Assembly: GCF_000577335.1 (NCBI RefSeq)
Contig: NZ_CBYL010000031.1
Span: forward strand, 1 to 44,409
DNA from: Faecalispora jeddahensis
GTDB taxonomy: Bacteria; Bacillota; Clostridia; Oscillospirales; Acutalibacteraceae
DNA: 44,409 nt
Reading direction: 5' to 3'
The first letter of the stretch is position 1, and every line of letters starts with the position of its first letter. The position numbers and the translations under genes were made by a program. Shown here one piece after another: positions 8,715 through 16,766 of this stretch. The notes beneath the pieces were generated by a model, which was given only the letters and a program-made list of their open reading frames with translations, searched no databases and was not told the origin of the DNA.

Positions 8715-10499
8715 GTGTTTCCCAAGAGTTTGGCAAAGTTTTGGAACAAGAAAGAGAAGACAGATCAGGATGCGGTTCGATCCACGGAGGGCATGACAGA
8801 ACAGCCCGAGGACCCTGACGAAGCCATACCGGCTTCCGAACCGGAACAGACGGCAGAACCGGAGCAGGCCGCGGAGTCGGAACAGGCGGCAGAATCGGAG
8901 CAGCCCTCTGAACCGAAAGAGATGACCGCGCTGGATCACATCAGGGAGCTGGAGCAGCTTCTCGGCATGGAACCGGAAAAACAGGAAAAACAGGTTCCGG
9001 AACAAAAAGCACAGGGAGAGGTGCCAACAAAGAGTGACCCGTCCGCGGAGGAATCCTCCGAACCTCCGATCCTCGATTTGAAGGTTTCTTCAAACGGCAT
9101 GCGCGCTGTTTTAGAGGTCACACTTCATTCCCTGAACCAGAAGGTAACCCCCGAAGAAATTCTGGCGTTCTTAGAAAGGAAAAAGATTTCTTACGGGATT
9201 CTGGAGGAAGAGATTCGCGAGTATTGCAAACAGGCTAATTTTATGCAGTCTCTGGTGTGTGCGGTCGGAAAGCAGGTGCTGGACGAGAGCGACGGCCGCA
9301 TCGAATATTATTTTGAAACCGATAAAGTGCTTCGCCCCATTCAGCGGAAAGACGGTTCCTTGGATTACCGGGAGCTTGGGCTGGTCAAAAACATTTCAAA
9401 GGGAGATTCTCTTTGCGCGTTGATACTGCCAAACCCGGGAAGCGACGGTATGGATGTTTTCGGCAAGGTTGTGCCATATCACAAAGGGGCGGTACCTGTT
9501 TTGCCCATTGGTGTAAATACGCAGGCTTCTGAGGATGGTCAAACATTGATTTCTATGGTGGACGGCACGATTGAAATGCTTCCGAATGCGATCAACGTCA
9601 ATGAAATATTTATTGTCAAGGGCGATGTTGGCAGGGATTCCGGTAACGTTTCCGCCAAGTGCTCGGTTCTGATCCAGGGCGACGTAAAGAGCGGATTTTC
9701 TGTCAGCGCTGGAGGCGATATCACGGTTCGCGGAATTGTGGAGCACGCACACCTCGAGGCCGGCGGGAACATCGTGATTTCCCAGGGAATGAACGGCGGG
9801 GGAAGAGGCAGCCTGAAGGCCGGCGGCAATATCTCCGGTAAATTCTTTGAGAATGCGATTCTGGATGCACAGCACGAAATCTATGCCAGCATTATCATGA
9901 ACAGCGTTGTTCGTGCCGGCGGATCGCTGATTCTGAATAAGGATATCGCAACGTTAGCCGGCGGTGAATGTACGGTGGGCTGCGGTGTTTATGCAAAAAA
10001 CGTTGGGAATCCGTCCGGCAGTGTCACCAAGGTGCGAATTGAATCCCGGGAACTGAATGCCCTTTTAACGGAAAGCTCAAAAAAGCTGAAGAACCCCGAG
10101 GTTCTGCTCCATGAGCTGGACAATGCCCGCCGGGAGATGCGCGAATTTGAAGATCAGTTCGAGCGGCTGCATCAGCAGTTTATCCAGCAGCACCCGGAAG
10201 ATGACGGCACAAAATTTGAGCAGGTGAACAAAGCGGCTGAAAAGAAGCGGATCCAGTTCTCCAAAAAGATTGAAGAACTGGAAGAACAGCATCAGCAGTC
10301 AGAAACTTCTTTAAATTCCTTCCTGAGCTATTCCATCATTGCCAAAGGCATGGTATACCCGGGGGTGAAGATGGAAATTGCCGGTTATACCTATAATGTG
10401 ATCAAAGAAACAAGCTGCGCAAAATTTTATCTTACATATGGCAAGATTGAGTGGCGGCCTGCGACGCCAACTGATACGCCGGATACCATTAAGCATTAA
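8715..10499 (+). CDS. FapA family protein (DUF342), polymer-forming beta-helix type
   Basis: A 594-residue cytosolic protein. Residues 42-68 are an acidic repeat of roughly EPEQAA units in a longer low-complexity stretch. A small N-terminal domain follows (about residues 120-200), then the DUF342/FapA core with repeated glycine-rich strands such as VSAGGDITVRGIVEHAHLEAGGNI and LKAGGNISGKFFENAILDA. After that comes a coiled coil (about 450-530) and a short C-terminal domain. The start is GTG 8715, placed 8 bases behind the GGG of AAAGGGTGAT (8701-8710). The GTG/ATG codons at 8706 and 8709 lie within that site. DUF342 genes often sit in flagellar operons; the molecular role is not established. 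Confidence 0.85.
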   Translation: MFPKSLAKFWNKKEKTDQDAVRSTEGMTEQPEDPDEAIPASEPEQTAEPEQAAESEQAAESEQPSEPKEMTALDHIRELEQLLGMEPEKQEKQVPEQKAQGEVPTKSDPSAEESSEPPILDLKVSSNGMRAVLEVTLHSLNQKVTPEEILAFLERKKISYGILEEEIREYCKQANFMQSLVCAVGKQVLDESDGRIEYYFETDKVLRPIQRKDGSLDYRELGLVKNISKGDSLCALILPNPGSDGMDVFGKVVPYHKGAVPVLPIGVNTQASEDGQTLISMVDGTIEMLPNAINVNEIFIVKGDVGRDSGNVSAKCSVLIQGDVKSGFSVSAGGDITVRGIVEHAHLEAGGNIVISQGMNGGGRGSLKAGGNISGKFFENAILDAQHEIYASIIMNSVVRAGGSLILNKDIATLAGGECTVGCGVYAKNVGNPSGSVTKVRIESRELNALLTESSKKLKNPEVLLHELDNARREMREFEDQFERLHQQFIQQHPEDDGTKFEQVNKAAEKKRIQFSKKIEELEEQHQQSETSLNSFLSYSIIAKGMVYPGVKMEIAGYTYNVIKETSCAKFYLTYGKIEWRPATPTDTPDTIKH

Positions 10500-10570
10500 A
10501 CCCATGAAAAACAGATTCCGCTTCCAGGGCAGCACAGCGTTCCTGAGGCGGCGAAAGGAGTTGGAATTTT

Positions 10571-11188
10571 ATGTTGAGCATTGACGAATTAAATGAAATA
10601 CACCTGGACGTACTAAGAGAAATCGGAAATATCGGCGCTGGAAATGCAGCTACATCGCTCTCTCAAATGCTGAACGCAGAAGTCAACATGTCTGTGCCCA
10701 AGGTGCGGATTCTGGATATCAGCGACGCGGCCACCGCTCTTGGCGGCCCGGAAAACCCGGTCGTCGGGATTCTGACAAAGATTTCGGGGGAAATTGACGG
10801 GCTGATGATGTTTATCGTCGGACAGTCCTTTGCGGGGGCTGTGCTGGAAAGCCTGCTCGGCGAAAAGCAGGTCAGCTATGCCGCTCTGACAGAGATGCAG
10901 CTTTCTGCTATTTCCGAGATCGGCAATATTATGATTTCGGCCTATCTCGGGTCCATCAGTACCTTGTCTCAAATGTCCATCAAATCCTCTGTTCCGGCCA
11001 TCGCGGTAGATATGGTCGGCGCTCTGCTGAGTGTGCCTGCCATTGAAATGCGCACCGTTTCGGATAAAATCATCTTCATTCAAGAGGATTTTCTCAGCTC
11101 TGCGGATGATATTACCTCCAATATGATGCTGATTCCGAGCATGGAATCGCTGGATAGATTAATGCAGAAATTAGGGATCCAATTATGA
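10571..11188 (+). CDS. cheC: Chemotaxis phosphatase CheC
   Basis: A 205-residue CheC/FliY-type CheY-P phosphatase. Both halves of the pseudo-symmetric active site are present: LREIGNIGAGNAATSL (E17, N20) and ISEIGNIMISAYLGS (E116, N119). CheC dephosphorylates CheY-P and binds CheD, linking adaptation to the response regulator. AAAGGAG lies 10 bases before the ATG. The stop overlaps the cheD start by 4 bases (ATGA), matching the known physical partnership. Length is normal. Confidence 0.93.
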   Translation: MLSIDELNEIHLDVLREIGNIGAGNAATSLSQMLNAEVNMSVPKVRILDISDAATALGGPENPVVGILTKISGEIDGLMMFIVGQSFAGAVLESLLGEKQVSYAALTEMQLSAISEIGNIMISAYLGSISTLSQMSIKSSVPAIAVDMVGALLSVPAIEMRTVSDKIIFIQEDFLSSADDITSNMMLIPSMESLDRLMQKLGIQL

Positions 11189-11670
11189 GCAATATGATAA
11201 CCATCGGCATTTCCGATATGAAAGTAGTGAAGGGTGGTGAGCAGCTTGTCACATATGCGTTAGGTTCCTGTGTGGGTATTTGCCTGTACGATCCTCTGCG
11301 CAAGGTTGGCGGTCTGGGTCACATTATGCTTCCCAAATACCCTGCGGGAAACCCGAAAGAAAACAAATATCGGTTTGCTGATACCTGTATCACTGAAATG
11401 CTTCGGGAAATGGAACGGCTGGGCGCTTCTCGCGCCCAGCTCACGGCCAAAATCGCCGGGGGCGCCAAGATGTTCGAAGTTTCGGGGGACTCGGCCTTCG
11501 GCAATATCGGCCAGAGGAATGTAATGGCTGTTCGTGCCATGCTGGCCTATGAGAAGATTCCCATCAAAGCGCAGGACACCGGTCTGAACTACGGCAGAAC
11601 CTTATATTTTACAACGGATGACGGCGTGATGACAATCAAATCCTTTGCGAATGGCGTAAAGGTCTATTGA
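11185..11670 (+). CDS. cheD: Chemoreceptor glutamine deamidase CheD
   Basis: A 161-residue CheD. The catalytic Cys-His pair is visible as C29 in YALGSCVGICLYD and H46 in GGLGHIMLP, with T23 at the conserved threonine position. CheD deamidates receptor glutamines and its activity is tuned by CheC. It is the last gene of the plus-strand flagellar/chemotaxis run and is closed by a strong terminator 8 bases downstream. No cheA, cheW, cheB or cheR is seen in the window. Confidence 0.95.
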   Translation: MSNMITIGISDMKVVKGGEQLVTYALGSCVGICLYDPLRKVGGLGHIMLPKYPAGNPKENKYRFADTCITEMLREMERLGASRAQLTAKIAGGAKMFEVSGDSAFGNIGQRNVMAVRAMLAYEKIPIKAQDTGLNYGRTLYFTTDDGVMTIKSFANGVKVY

Positions 11671-11678
11671 TCCCGGCG

Positions 11679-11730
11679 AAAAAAGCTTTCTATAAAATCC
11701 TGTAACGTGGATTTTAAAGAAAGCTTTTTT
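11679..11730 (+). terminator. Rho-independent terminator after cheD
   Basis: A long hairpin: 11679-11691 pairs perfectly with 11718-11730, and inside it TAAAATCC pairs with GGATTTTA. The stem ends in six T residues on the plus strand. It closes the flagellar/chemotaxis operon. Confidence 0.93.
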
Positions 11731-11780
11731 CCTAATCAAATTTCATTTCAAATGATTGTATGACTTCTCATGCGGGCAAC

Positions 11781-11811
11781 AAAAAAGAGGAAACGGAAGA
11801 TCCGTTTCCTC
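11781..11811 (-). terminator. Rho-independent terminator after rpsR
   Basis: GAGGAAACGGA (11787-11797) and TCCGTTTCCTC (11801-11811) form an 11-bp perfect stem with a 3-base loop. On the minus strand it is followed by six T residues, so it ends the rpsF-ssb-rpsR transcript. Confidence 0.93.
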
Positions 11812-11829
11812 AGTCTGTATCTTTTCAGA

Positions 11830-12090
11830 TCAGTCGCTGCTGAAGGGCAGCAAAGCGATATGACGGGAGCGTTTGATCGCAACAGTCAGTTCACGCTGAT
11901 GATGTGCGCAGGTGCCGGTGACTCTGCGGGGCAGAATCTTTGCACGCTCTGAAATAAAGCGGCGCAGCTTCGCTACATCCTTATAATCGATGGTGTCGAT
12001 CTTTTCTACGCAAAAACTACAAACCTTTTTGCGTCCCTTACGTCCGCCGCGACGATTGTCGCGCTCGGGCCGATCGTTTCTATCAGCCAT
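11830..12090 (-). CDS. rpsR: 30S ribosomal protein S18
   Basis: An 86-residue basic protein with the S18 core [50 protein letters not shown]. In the 30S subunit S18 forms a heterodimer with S6. The N-terminal tail is Arg/Gly/Asp-rich and carries a C24-x2-C27 pair (KVCSFC), as in zinc-type S18 variants. AAAGGAGG lies a few bases upstream of the ATG. Third gene of the classical rpsF-ssb-rpsR operon. Confidence 0.97.
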   Translation of the reverse strand: MADRNDRPERDNRRGGRKGRKKVCSFCVEKIDTIDYKDVAKLRRFISERAKILPRRVTGTCAHHQRELTVAIKRSRHIALLPFSSD

Positions 12091-12142
12091 GCCAAAAGCC
12101 TCCTTTTCTCAATTCAAAAAATAAAGTAAATACGTGAGAAAA

Positions 12143-12598
12143 TCAGAACGGCAGATCGTCGTCTGTCGGGATTTCCTCAAAATCACCTGTGTTTCCGCTG
12201 GTGTAGGCGGGGGCAGAGGGCATCGGCGCATCGGAACGGCTGTAAGAGCCATATCCGGGGCTCGGAGCTCCACCTTCGCGTTTGGACTCCGCAAAATGCA
12301 CGTTATCCGCCACGATTTCAAAAGCCTTGCGCTTGTTTCCGTCCTTGTCCTGATAGCTGCGGGTTTGAATCGAGCCCTGAACTGCAATTAACTGTCCCTT
12401 GCGGAAGTACTTGCATACAAACTCCGCGGTAGAACGCCATGCGACGATATCGATAAAATCCGCCTGACGCTCCGCGCCGGACTTAACATAAGACCGATCC
12501 ACCGCAATCGTGAAGCTGGTGACGGCAATGTCACTGGTAGTGTGACGAAGCTCAGGGTCAGCAACCAGCCTGCCCATTAATACAGCCACGTTGAGCAT
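12143..12598 (-). CDS. ssb: Single-stranded DNA-binding protein
   Basis: An OB-fold of about 105 residues (MLNVAVLMGRLVADPELRHT, then FIDIVAWRSTAEFVCKYFRKGQLIAVQGSIQTR), a Gly/Ser/Pro linker and the acidic tail DDDLPF that recruits replication and repair proteins. The start is ATG 12598, giving the canonical MLN start behind AAAGAGAGTGATC. An in-frame GTG at 12607 overlaps the rpsF stop and would add three residues. Gene order rpsF-ssb-rpsR is the common bacterial one. Confidence 0.96.
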   Translation of the reverse strand: MLNVAVLMGRLVADPELRHTTSDIAVTSFTIAVDRSYVKSGAERQADFIDIVAWRSTAEFVCKYFRKGQLIAVQGSIQTRSYQDKDGNKRKAFEIVADNVHFAESKREGGAPSPGYGSYSRSDAPMPSAPAYTSGNTGDFEEIPTDDDLPF

Positions 12599-12603
12599 AT
12601 CGA

Positions 12604-12960
12604 TCACTCTCTTTCAGCAGTTTCAGTTTTCTGGACTTCAACAGCCTTTTTCGGCTTTTCTTTCTTTACTTCTTTTTTGACAATGAGAGAACGAAGAACT
12701 CCGTCGGTGATCTTGTAGATACGATCCAGTTCCGCGATGAAGTCGGGAGCGCTGGTGAAGCTGATCAGGGTGTAGTAACCCTCGGTCTGCTTCTCAATGG
12801 GGTACGCAAAACGGCGTTTGCCCCACTCGTCCACAGAGTCGATCACAGCATTCTTTTCGATCAGAGTCTTAAACTTCTGAACATTTGTCTGGACTGCCTC
12901 TTCACCCTGTGTTGTAGACAGAATGAATACGGTTTCGTAAGAATTTTTTACATCTAGCAT
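12604..12960 (-). CDS. rpsF: 30S ribosomal protein S6
   Basis: A 118-residue S6 with a ferredoxin-like core (YETVFILSTTQGEEAV, DEWGKRRFAYPIEKQTEGYYTLISF, LDRIYKITDGVLRSLIVKK) and a lysine/glutamate-rich tail. The start is ATG 12960 behind an excellent GGAGGTG. The longer reading frame upstream runs through the leader and promoter and is not coding. It is the first gene of the S6-SSB-S18 operon. Confidence 0.96.
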   Translation of the reverse strand: MLDVKNSYETVFILSTTQGEEAVQTNVQKFKTLIEKNAVIDSVDEWGKRRFAYPIEKQTEGYYTLISFTSAPDFIAELDRIYKITDGVLRSLIVKKEVKKEKPKKAVEVQKTETAERE

Positions 12961-12987
12961 TTTAATTGCACCTCCTTCTGGACTTTG

Positions 12988-13041
12988 GCCCCAGCAGGAC
13001 GCTGGAGCAAGGATTATGAAAAGCGCTGCCCTGTGGGGCAG
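12988..13041 (-). promoter_or_regulatory. Structured 5' leader of rpsF-ssb-rpsR (possible S6:S18 autoregulatory site)
   Basis: Two stable hairpins lie between the promoter and the rpsF ribosome site: CTGCCC (13026-13031) with GGGCAG (13036-13041), and GCCCCAGC (12988-12995) with GCTGGAGC (13001-13008), the latter with one G-U pair. Leaders of this operon are known to bind the S6:S18 complex for feedback control. The structure here is compatible, but the specific conserved nucleotides were not verified. Confidence 0.5.
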
Positions 13042-13054
13042 GCCTAACAGATTA

Positions 13055-13083
13055 ATTATATCAGCGAGGTTAAGGGGAGTCAA
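13055..13083 (-). promoter_or_regulatory. Sigma-A promoter of rpsF-ssb-rpsR
   Basis: On the minus strand TTGACT and TATAAT are separated by exactly 17 bases (plus-strand AGTCAA at 13078-13083 and ATTATA at 13055-13060). The predicted transcript has a leader of about 90 bases before rpsF. Confidence 0.88.
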
Positions 13084-13190
13084 GCTATTTTTTCGCTCCG
13101 CAAGAATTTACTGGAAAAGTGATTCTTTCAAATAACGTGAATCAGAGAAAATCAAGCACTTATTCTCAAGCGGTGGGCATATCCCGCTTT

Positions 13191-14066
13191 TTATAAAGTA
13201 TCTGCAATTTCCTTGATATACTTGCGGAAGCCTTCTCCAACCTCCGGATGCTCCAGCGCCACTTCCACCGTAGCCTGCAGAATGCCGAGCTTATTGCCCA
13301 TATCATAGCGTTTGCCGGTGAACTCCACCGCGGTCATCCCCACGGTTTGGGCCAGCACGCGCATGGCGTCGGTCAGCTGGATTTCTCCGCCGCTTCCGGG
13401 CGGGGTACGATCAAGAATATCGAAAATCTCCGGCGGCAGCACGCAGCGCCCCAGAATGGAGTAGTACGAAAACACCTTATCGGGCGAGGGCTTTTCAATC
13501 ATGTCGGTGCAGCGGAACAGGCGGTCGCGAACCGGTTCCACCTTCAGCGAGCTGTATCGGCCGATCACCTCGGGCGATACCTCGTTCACTCCCAGCACGC
13601 CCTTGCCGAATTCCTCATAGGCGCGGATCAGCTGGCCGCAGGCCGGGTCTTTTCCGATGATCACGTCGTCACCGTAAAGTACGGCAAACGGTTCGTTCCC
13701 AATAAAGGAGCGCGCACAGTTTACCGCGTGCCCAAGGCCGCGGGTTTCCTTCTGGCGCACAAAATAAATATTGGCCAAACGGGAAATCTCCACAATACTG
13801 TTGAGGGCAGCTTCTTTATCAGCGCCGCCCTTCGCCAGATGGGCTTCCAGCTCCGGAGCGCGGTCAAAATGGTCTTCAATCAGCCCTTTGCCGCGATTGG
13901 TAATGATCAAAATATCGGTAATGCCGGAATGAACGGCTTCCTCCACAATATACTGGATTGCCGGCTTATCCACAATGGGCAGCATTTCTTTCGGCATGGA
14001 CTTTGAGACAGGAAGAACACGTGTGCCAAGCCCCGCGGCGGGGATGACAGCCTTCGTTATTTTCAC
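13191..14066 (-). CDS. galU: UTP-glucose-1-phosphate uridylyltransferase
   Basis: A 291-residue GalU/UGP enzyme making UDP-glucose, the donor for surface glycans. The N-terminal nucleotide-binding motif AGLGTRVLPVSKSMPKEMLP, the PAIQYIVEEAV segment and a C-terminal GKRYDMGNKLG are typical. The start is a GTG with GGAGGG 7 bases upstream. It is a single-gene unit between the rpsF operon and a DUF2628 gene. Its likely customers include the polysaccharide cluster at 16767-22799. The leader holds a family B hairpin. Downstream there is an inverted repeat without a clear T-tract. Confidence 0.95.
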   Translation of the reverse strand: MKITKAVIPAAGLGTRVLPVSKSMPKEMLPIVDKPAIQYIVEEAVHSGITDILIITNRGKGLIEDHFDRAPELEAHLAKGGADKEAALNSIVEISRLANIYFVRQKETRGLGHAVNCARSFIGNEPFAVLYGDDVIIGKDPACGQLIRAYEEFGKGVLGVNEVSPEVIGRYSSLKVEPVRDRLFRCTDMIEKPSPDKVFSYYSILGRCVLPPEIFDILDRTPPGSGGEIQLTDAMRVLAQTVGMTAVEFTGKRYDMGNKLGILQATVEVALEHPEVGEGFRKYIKEIADTL

Positions 14067-14171
14067 AGAATTCCCTCCTACCGGTTATAATGAATAGAAT
14101 AATTTTAGAATTAGATAACCCGCATCTAAAATAGGTAGCGGGTATTTCCCTCTTCGAGTTTCAAGGTTCTC

Positions 14172-14217
14172 TCAGCCGTCGGCAACTTGTTGCCATTCAC
14201 GGCGTGAGGTTGTTATA
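14172..14217 (-). repeat. Family B leader hairpin upstream of galU (copy 1)
   Basis: Read on the minus strand, a -10-like TATAAC (14212-14217) is followed by AACCTCAC and a nested hairpin: CTCA..GCCGT pairs with ACGGC.TGAG, enclosing GGCAAC/GTTGCC. The wording TATAAyAACCTCACG at the front and CGACGsCTGAGAGA at the back recurs at 29051-29107 upstream of dnaD. No T-tract follows, so it is not a simple terminator. It may be a 5'-end leader structure or a dispersed repeat. Confidence 0.55.
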
Positions 14218-14279
14218 ACGAGAATGAAATGGCTAATCATTTTACCCTCAAAATAACAACATGTCCCCGCTCGAGGTTC

Positions 14280-15374
14280 TTATACAAAGAAATTCGGAAG
14301 ATAAATAATAATAGAATAGCAGATGAGCAGGCATAAAGCCAGCGAAACATTCACGCCGCCGTTTTCCTGCAACGCTTTGTCGTACTCGGCTGCTATAGGG
14401 TATTCTGTTTTCAGCTTGCGGATACCTTCCACACAGTGCCGGTAATACAAACGGTTGCCTGCAAAACCGCAGTACATCATAATACCAGCCTGAATCAAAA
14501 GCGTAAGCAGAGGGGTGAACAGCAGGATAATGCTGCCCGGGTCAAGCAGGTATACAAGCTCAGTGACTTTCATCAGCTCTTCATAAGAAGGGTATACGCT
14601 GGTGCTCACTCCCGCCTGCTCATACAGTTTCATCAGCAGGGGAGAGGAATAATTCAGGGACACAAATGTGCTGATGACAAACAGAGCCGCCATCCACGCG
14701 GTAATGATCGTGCCGATCCGATACATTTTGCGGTACAGCATCCATCCACCCGAGAACAAAAAGGCCGAAAAACTGAAATGCCCACGGTTTGTCCTCTTTT
14801 TATGGAAGAAAACCGAAAGAAAATAAGAGGAATTGTTCTGAACAAATTTCGCGATTTCCCCGGCAGTGATATCGTCCTCGATGGGTTCGTCGGCCCGAAT
14901 GGTGATGGGCGAAAAGGGGTTCGGCGCACTCTGGTACGGCGAATCGCCCTGCGCAGGGTCGAAAGGCGCATTGGGCGGGATGGGGCTGCCCGGATTCTGA
15001 TACCCCGAATTCTGGTATGGATTCTGGTAGCCAGGCGGATCATTCCGGAAAGGCACCTGACCCTGGTGAGACGGCGAAGCCGCGTCCGACCGGTTCAGAG
15101 AAGAACCGCACCGGCTGCAGAACAGCGCGTCCGACGGATTATTTCTGCCGCAAACCGGGCATACAATCTCTGAATCCTTTTTAGGTGCGGCAGAATCCTC
15201 CGCGGGGGGAGTCCAGTATGTTCCGGTATTGTGCGTATCTGAAAACAGGCATTTGCCCTCTTTTTCATAACAGTGCCGATGGTAAGGCGCCCCGCAATCC
15301 GGGCAGACAACAATGTCATCGTCAGCCTGAAAGGGAATGCCGCAGACCGGGCATTTGATGCCAGTATACTTCAT
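14280..15374 (-). CDS. RING-finger/zinc-ribbon membrane protein with DUF2628-like C-terminus
   Basis: A 364-residue protein. Residues 8-42 form a cysteine/histidine cluster of prokaryotic RING-finger type (C8, C11, C24, C27, H32, H34, C35, C42). A second zinc ribbon follows near residues 72-93 (CPVCG then CSRCG), then a long Pro/Gln/Asn-rich linker. The C-terminal ~160 residues are membrane-spanning with the DUF2628 look (FSAFLFSGGWMLYRKMYRIG). The zinc domains should be cytosolic. Function unknown; a sensing or scaffold role is only a guess. AGGAGG lies upstream of the ATG. A 7-bp inverted repeat (15398-15421) in the leader is also present. Confidence 0.75.
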   Translation of the reverse strand: MKYTGIKCPVCGIPFQADDDIVVCPDCGAPYHRHCYEKEGKCLFSDTHNTGTYWTPPAEDSAAPKKDSEIVCPVCGRNNPSDALFCSRCGSSLNRSDAASPSHQGQVPFRNDPPGYQNPYQNSGYQNPGSPIPPNAPFDPAQGDSPYQSAPNPFSPITIRADEPIEDDITAGEIAKFVQNNSSYFLSVFFHKKRTNRGHFSFSAFLFSGGWMLYRKMYRIGTIITAWMAALFVISTFVSLNYSSPLLMKLYEQAGVSTSVYPSYEELMKVTELVYLLDPGSIILLFTPLLTLLIQAGIMMYCGFAGNRLYYRHCVEGIRKLKTEYPIAAEYDKALQENGGVNVSLALCLLICYSIIIYLPNFFV

Positions 15375-15540
15375 GCTTGAAAGCCTCCTGTAATAGATCG
15401 CCGGTGATCCATCCCCGGCGAGAGGATCTTTATATCCTTAATACAATTATTGTACCTAATTCTGCCGGAAACTGCAATCATTTCTTGCATAAGTTTTCAG
15501 TACGTTCACAGACTGACCAGGGGCAGAAAGATGGTTTTTC

Positions 15541-15569
15541 TTTACATTTGACCAAAAATAACTTATAAT
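15541..15569 (+). promoter_or_regulatory. Sigma-A promoter of prfB and probably the polysaccharide cluster
   Basis: TTTACA (15541-15546), 17 bases, TATAAT (15564-15569). It lies about 55 bases before the prfB start. Since only 15 bases separate prfB from the flippase gene and no terminator is seen, this promoter may also serve the genes downstream. Confidence 0.75.
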
Positions 15570-15623
15570 ATTTTATTATTGTGCAGAAACAAAACTTTGA
15601 TTTGTGATAGAAGGATGGTACGG

Positions 15624-16751
15624 ATGCTGCAATTTGAGGAATTAAGGCTGGCGCTGGAAAAGCTCAGGCCGGACATTAACGACCTGGCGGATGCGCTTGG
15701 GCTGCAGGGCATGAAGGAAGAGATTTCGCAGCTGGACGAGCGGGCCGCGATGCCCGGTTTTTGGGACGACATGGAGCGTTCCCAGAAAATCCTTCAGCGT
15801 TCCAGCATGCTGAAGAATAAAATCGCCAATTATGAAAAACTGTGTTCTTCTCTGGAGGATGCGCTGGCTCTGGTAGAGCTGGCGGATGAAGCCGAGGATC
15901 TCTCTTTGCTGCCGGAGGCACAGCAGGAATACCAGAAAATACAGACGGAGCTGGAAGCGATTCGCCTGACAACCCTGCTCAAGGGGGAATACGACGCCAA
16001 GAACGCGATCTTAACCTTTCACGCGGGCGCGGGCGGAACAGAGGCGCAGGACTGGGCCTCGATGCTGTACCGCATGTACTGCCGCTGGGCGGAGCGCCAC
16101 GGCTTTCAGGTCAAAACGCTGGATTATCTGGATGGGGAAGAAGCCGGCCTGAAGAGTGCTTCCATTTTAATTGAAGGCATAAACGCATACGGCTTTCTAA
16201 AGAGTGAGGCGGGTGTTCACCGTTTGGTGCGCGTGTCTCCCTTTGACGCGTCGGGCCGCCGCCATACTTCTTTCGCTTCGCTTGAGGTCATGCCGGAAAT
16301 CGACAGCGATACCTCTGTGGAGATCAGCCCGGATGATATTGAAATGCAGGTATACCGCGCGAGCGGCGCGGGAGGACAGAAGGTCAATAAGACCTCTTCG
16401 GCCGTGCGTCTGACGCATAAGCCCACCGGCATCGTTGTTTCCTGCCAGGTGGAGCGCAGCCAGTACCAGAACCGCGATGTCGCGATGAAAATGCTGATTT
16501 CAAAGCTCGTTGAGATCAAAGAACGTGAGCATTTGGAAAAGATTGAGGATATTAAGGGCGATCAGAAGGAAATTGCCTGGGGCAGCCAGATCCGCTCTTA
16601 TGTTTTCATGCCCTACACGCTGGCGAAGGATCACCGCACCGGCTTTGAAATGGGCAATATCTCCGCCGTGATGGACGGCGATCTGGATGGCTTTATCAAC
16701 GCATATCTCAAGGCGCAGAATCTTGGCACATTGGGAGAAAACATCGAGTAA
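15624..16751 (+). CDS. prfB: Peptide chain release factor 2
   Basis: RF2 ends translation at UGA and UAA. The SPF anticodon-like tripeptide ([12 protein letters not shown]) and the catalytic GGQ at residues 250-252 ([17 protein letters not shown]) are intact. The start is ATG 15624 behind AAGGATGG, giving 375 residues. The reading frame is continuous: at the place where many bacteria carry the autoregulatory +1 frameshift (an early in-frame UGA after CUU), this gene reads [13 protein letters not shown] with no stop. Another ATG at 15615 is less well placed. Confidence 0.95.
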   Translation: MLQFEELRLALEKLRPDINDLADALGLQGMKEEISQLDERAAMPGFWDDMERSQKILQRSSMLKNKIANYEKLCSSLEDALALVELADEAEDLSLLPEAQQEYQKIQTELEAIRLTTLLKGEYDAKNAILTFHAGAGGTEAQDWASMLYRMYCRWAERHGFQVKTLDYLDGEEAGLKSASILIEGINAYGFLKSEAGVHRLVRVSPFDASGRRHTSFASLEVMPEIDSDTSVEISPDDIEMQVYRASGAGGQKVNKTSSAVRLTHKPTGIVVSCQVERSQYQNRDVAMKMLISKLVEIKEREHLEKIEDIKGDQKEIAWGSQIRSYVFMPYTLAKDHRTGFEMGNISAVMDGDLDGFINAYLKAQNLGTLGENIE

Positions 16752-16766
16752 ACAGGGGGCCGTGTC

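Noticed and set aside
12961-13083. N-terminal extension of S6 by 41 residues
   Set aside because: It would translate the leader and promoter region; the canonical start stands behind GGAGGTG.
13084-13190. Terminator after galU
   Set aside because: An AAGCGG/CCGCTT hairpin (about 13166-13190) is present on the minus strand but without a T-tract, so it is not called.
14067-14280. TPP-riboswitch-like wording (GCTGAGAGAACC then AAATACC) in the galU leader
   Set aside because: The GGGG(T/C)GC half of the TPP aptamer and its pairing are missing, and galU has no tie to thiamine. The CTGAG part is explained by the family B hairpin.
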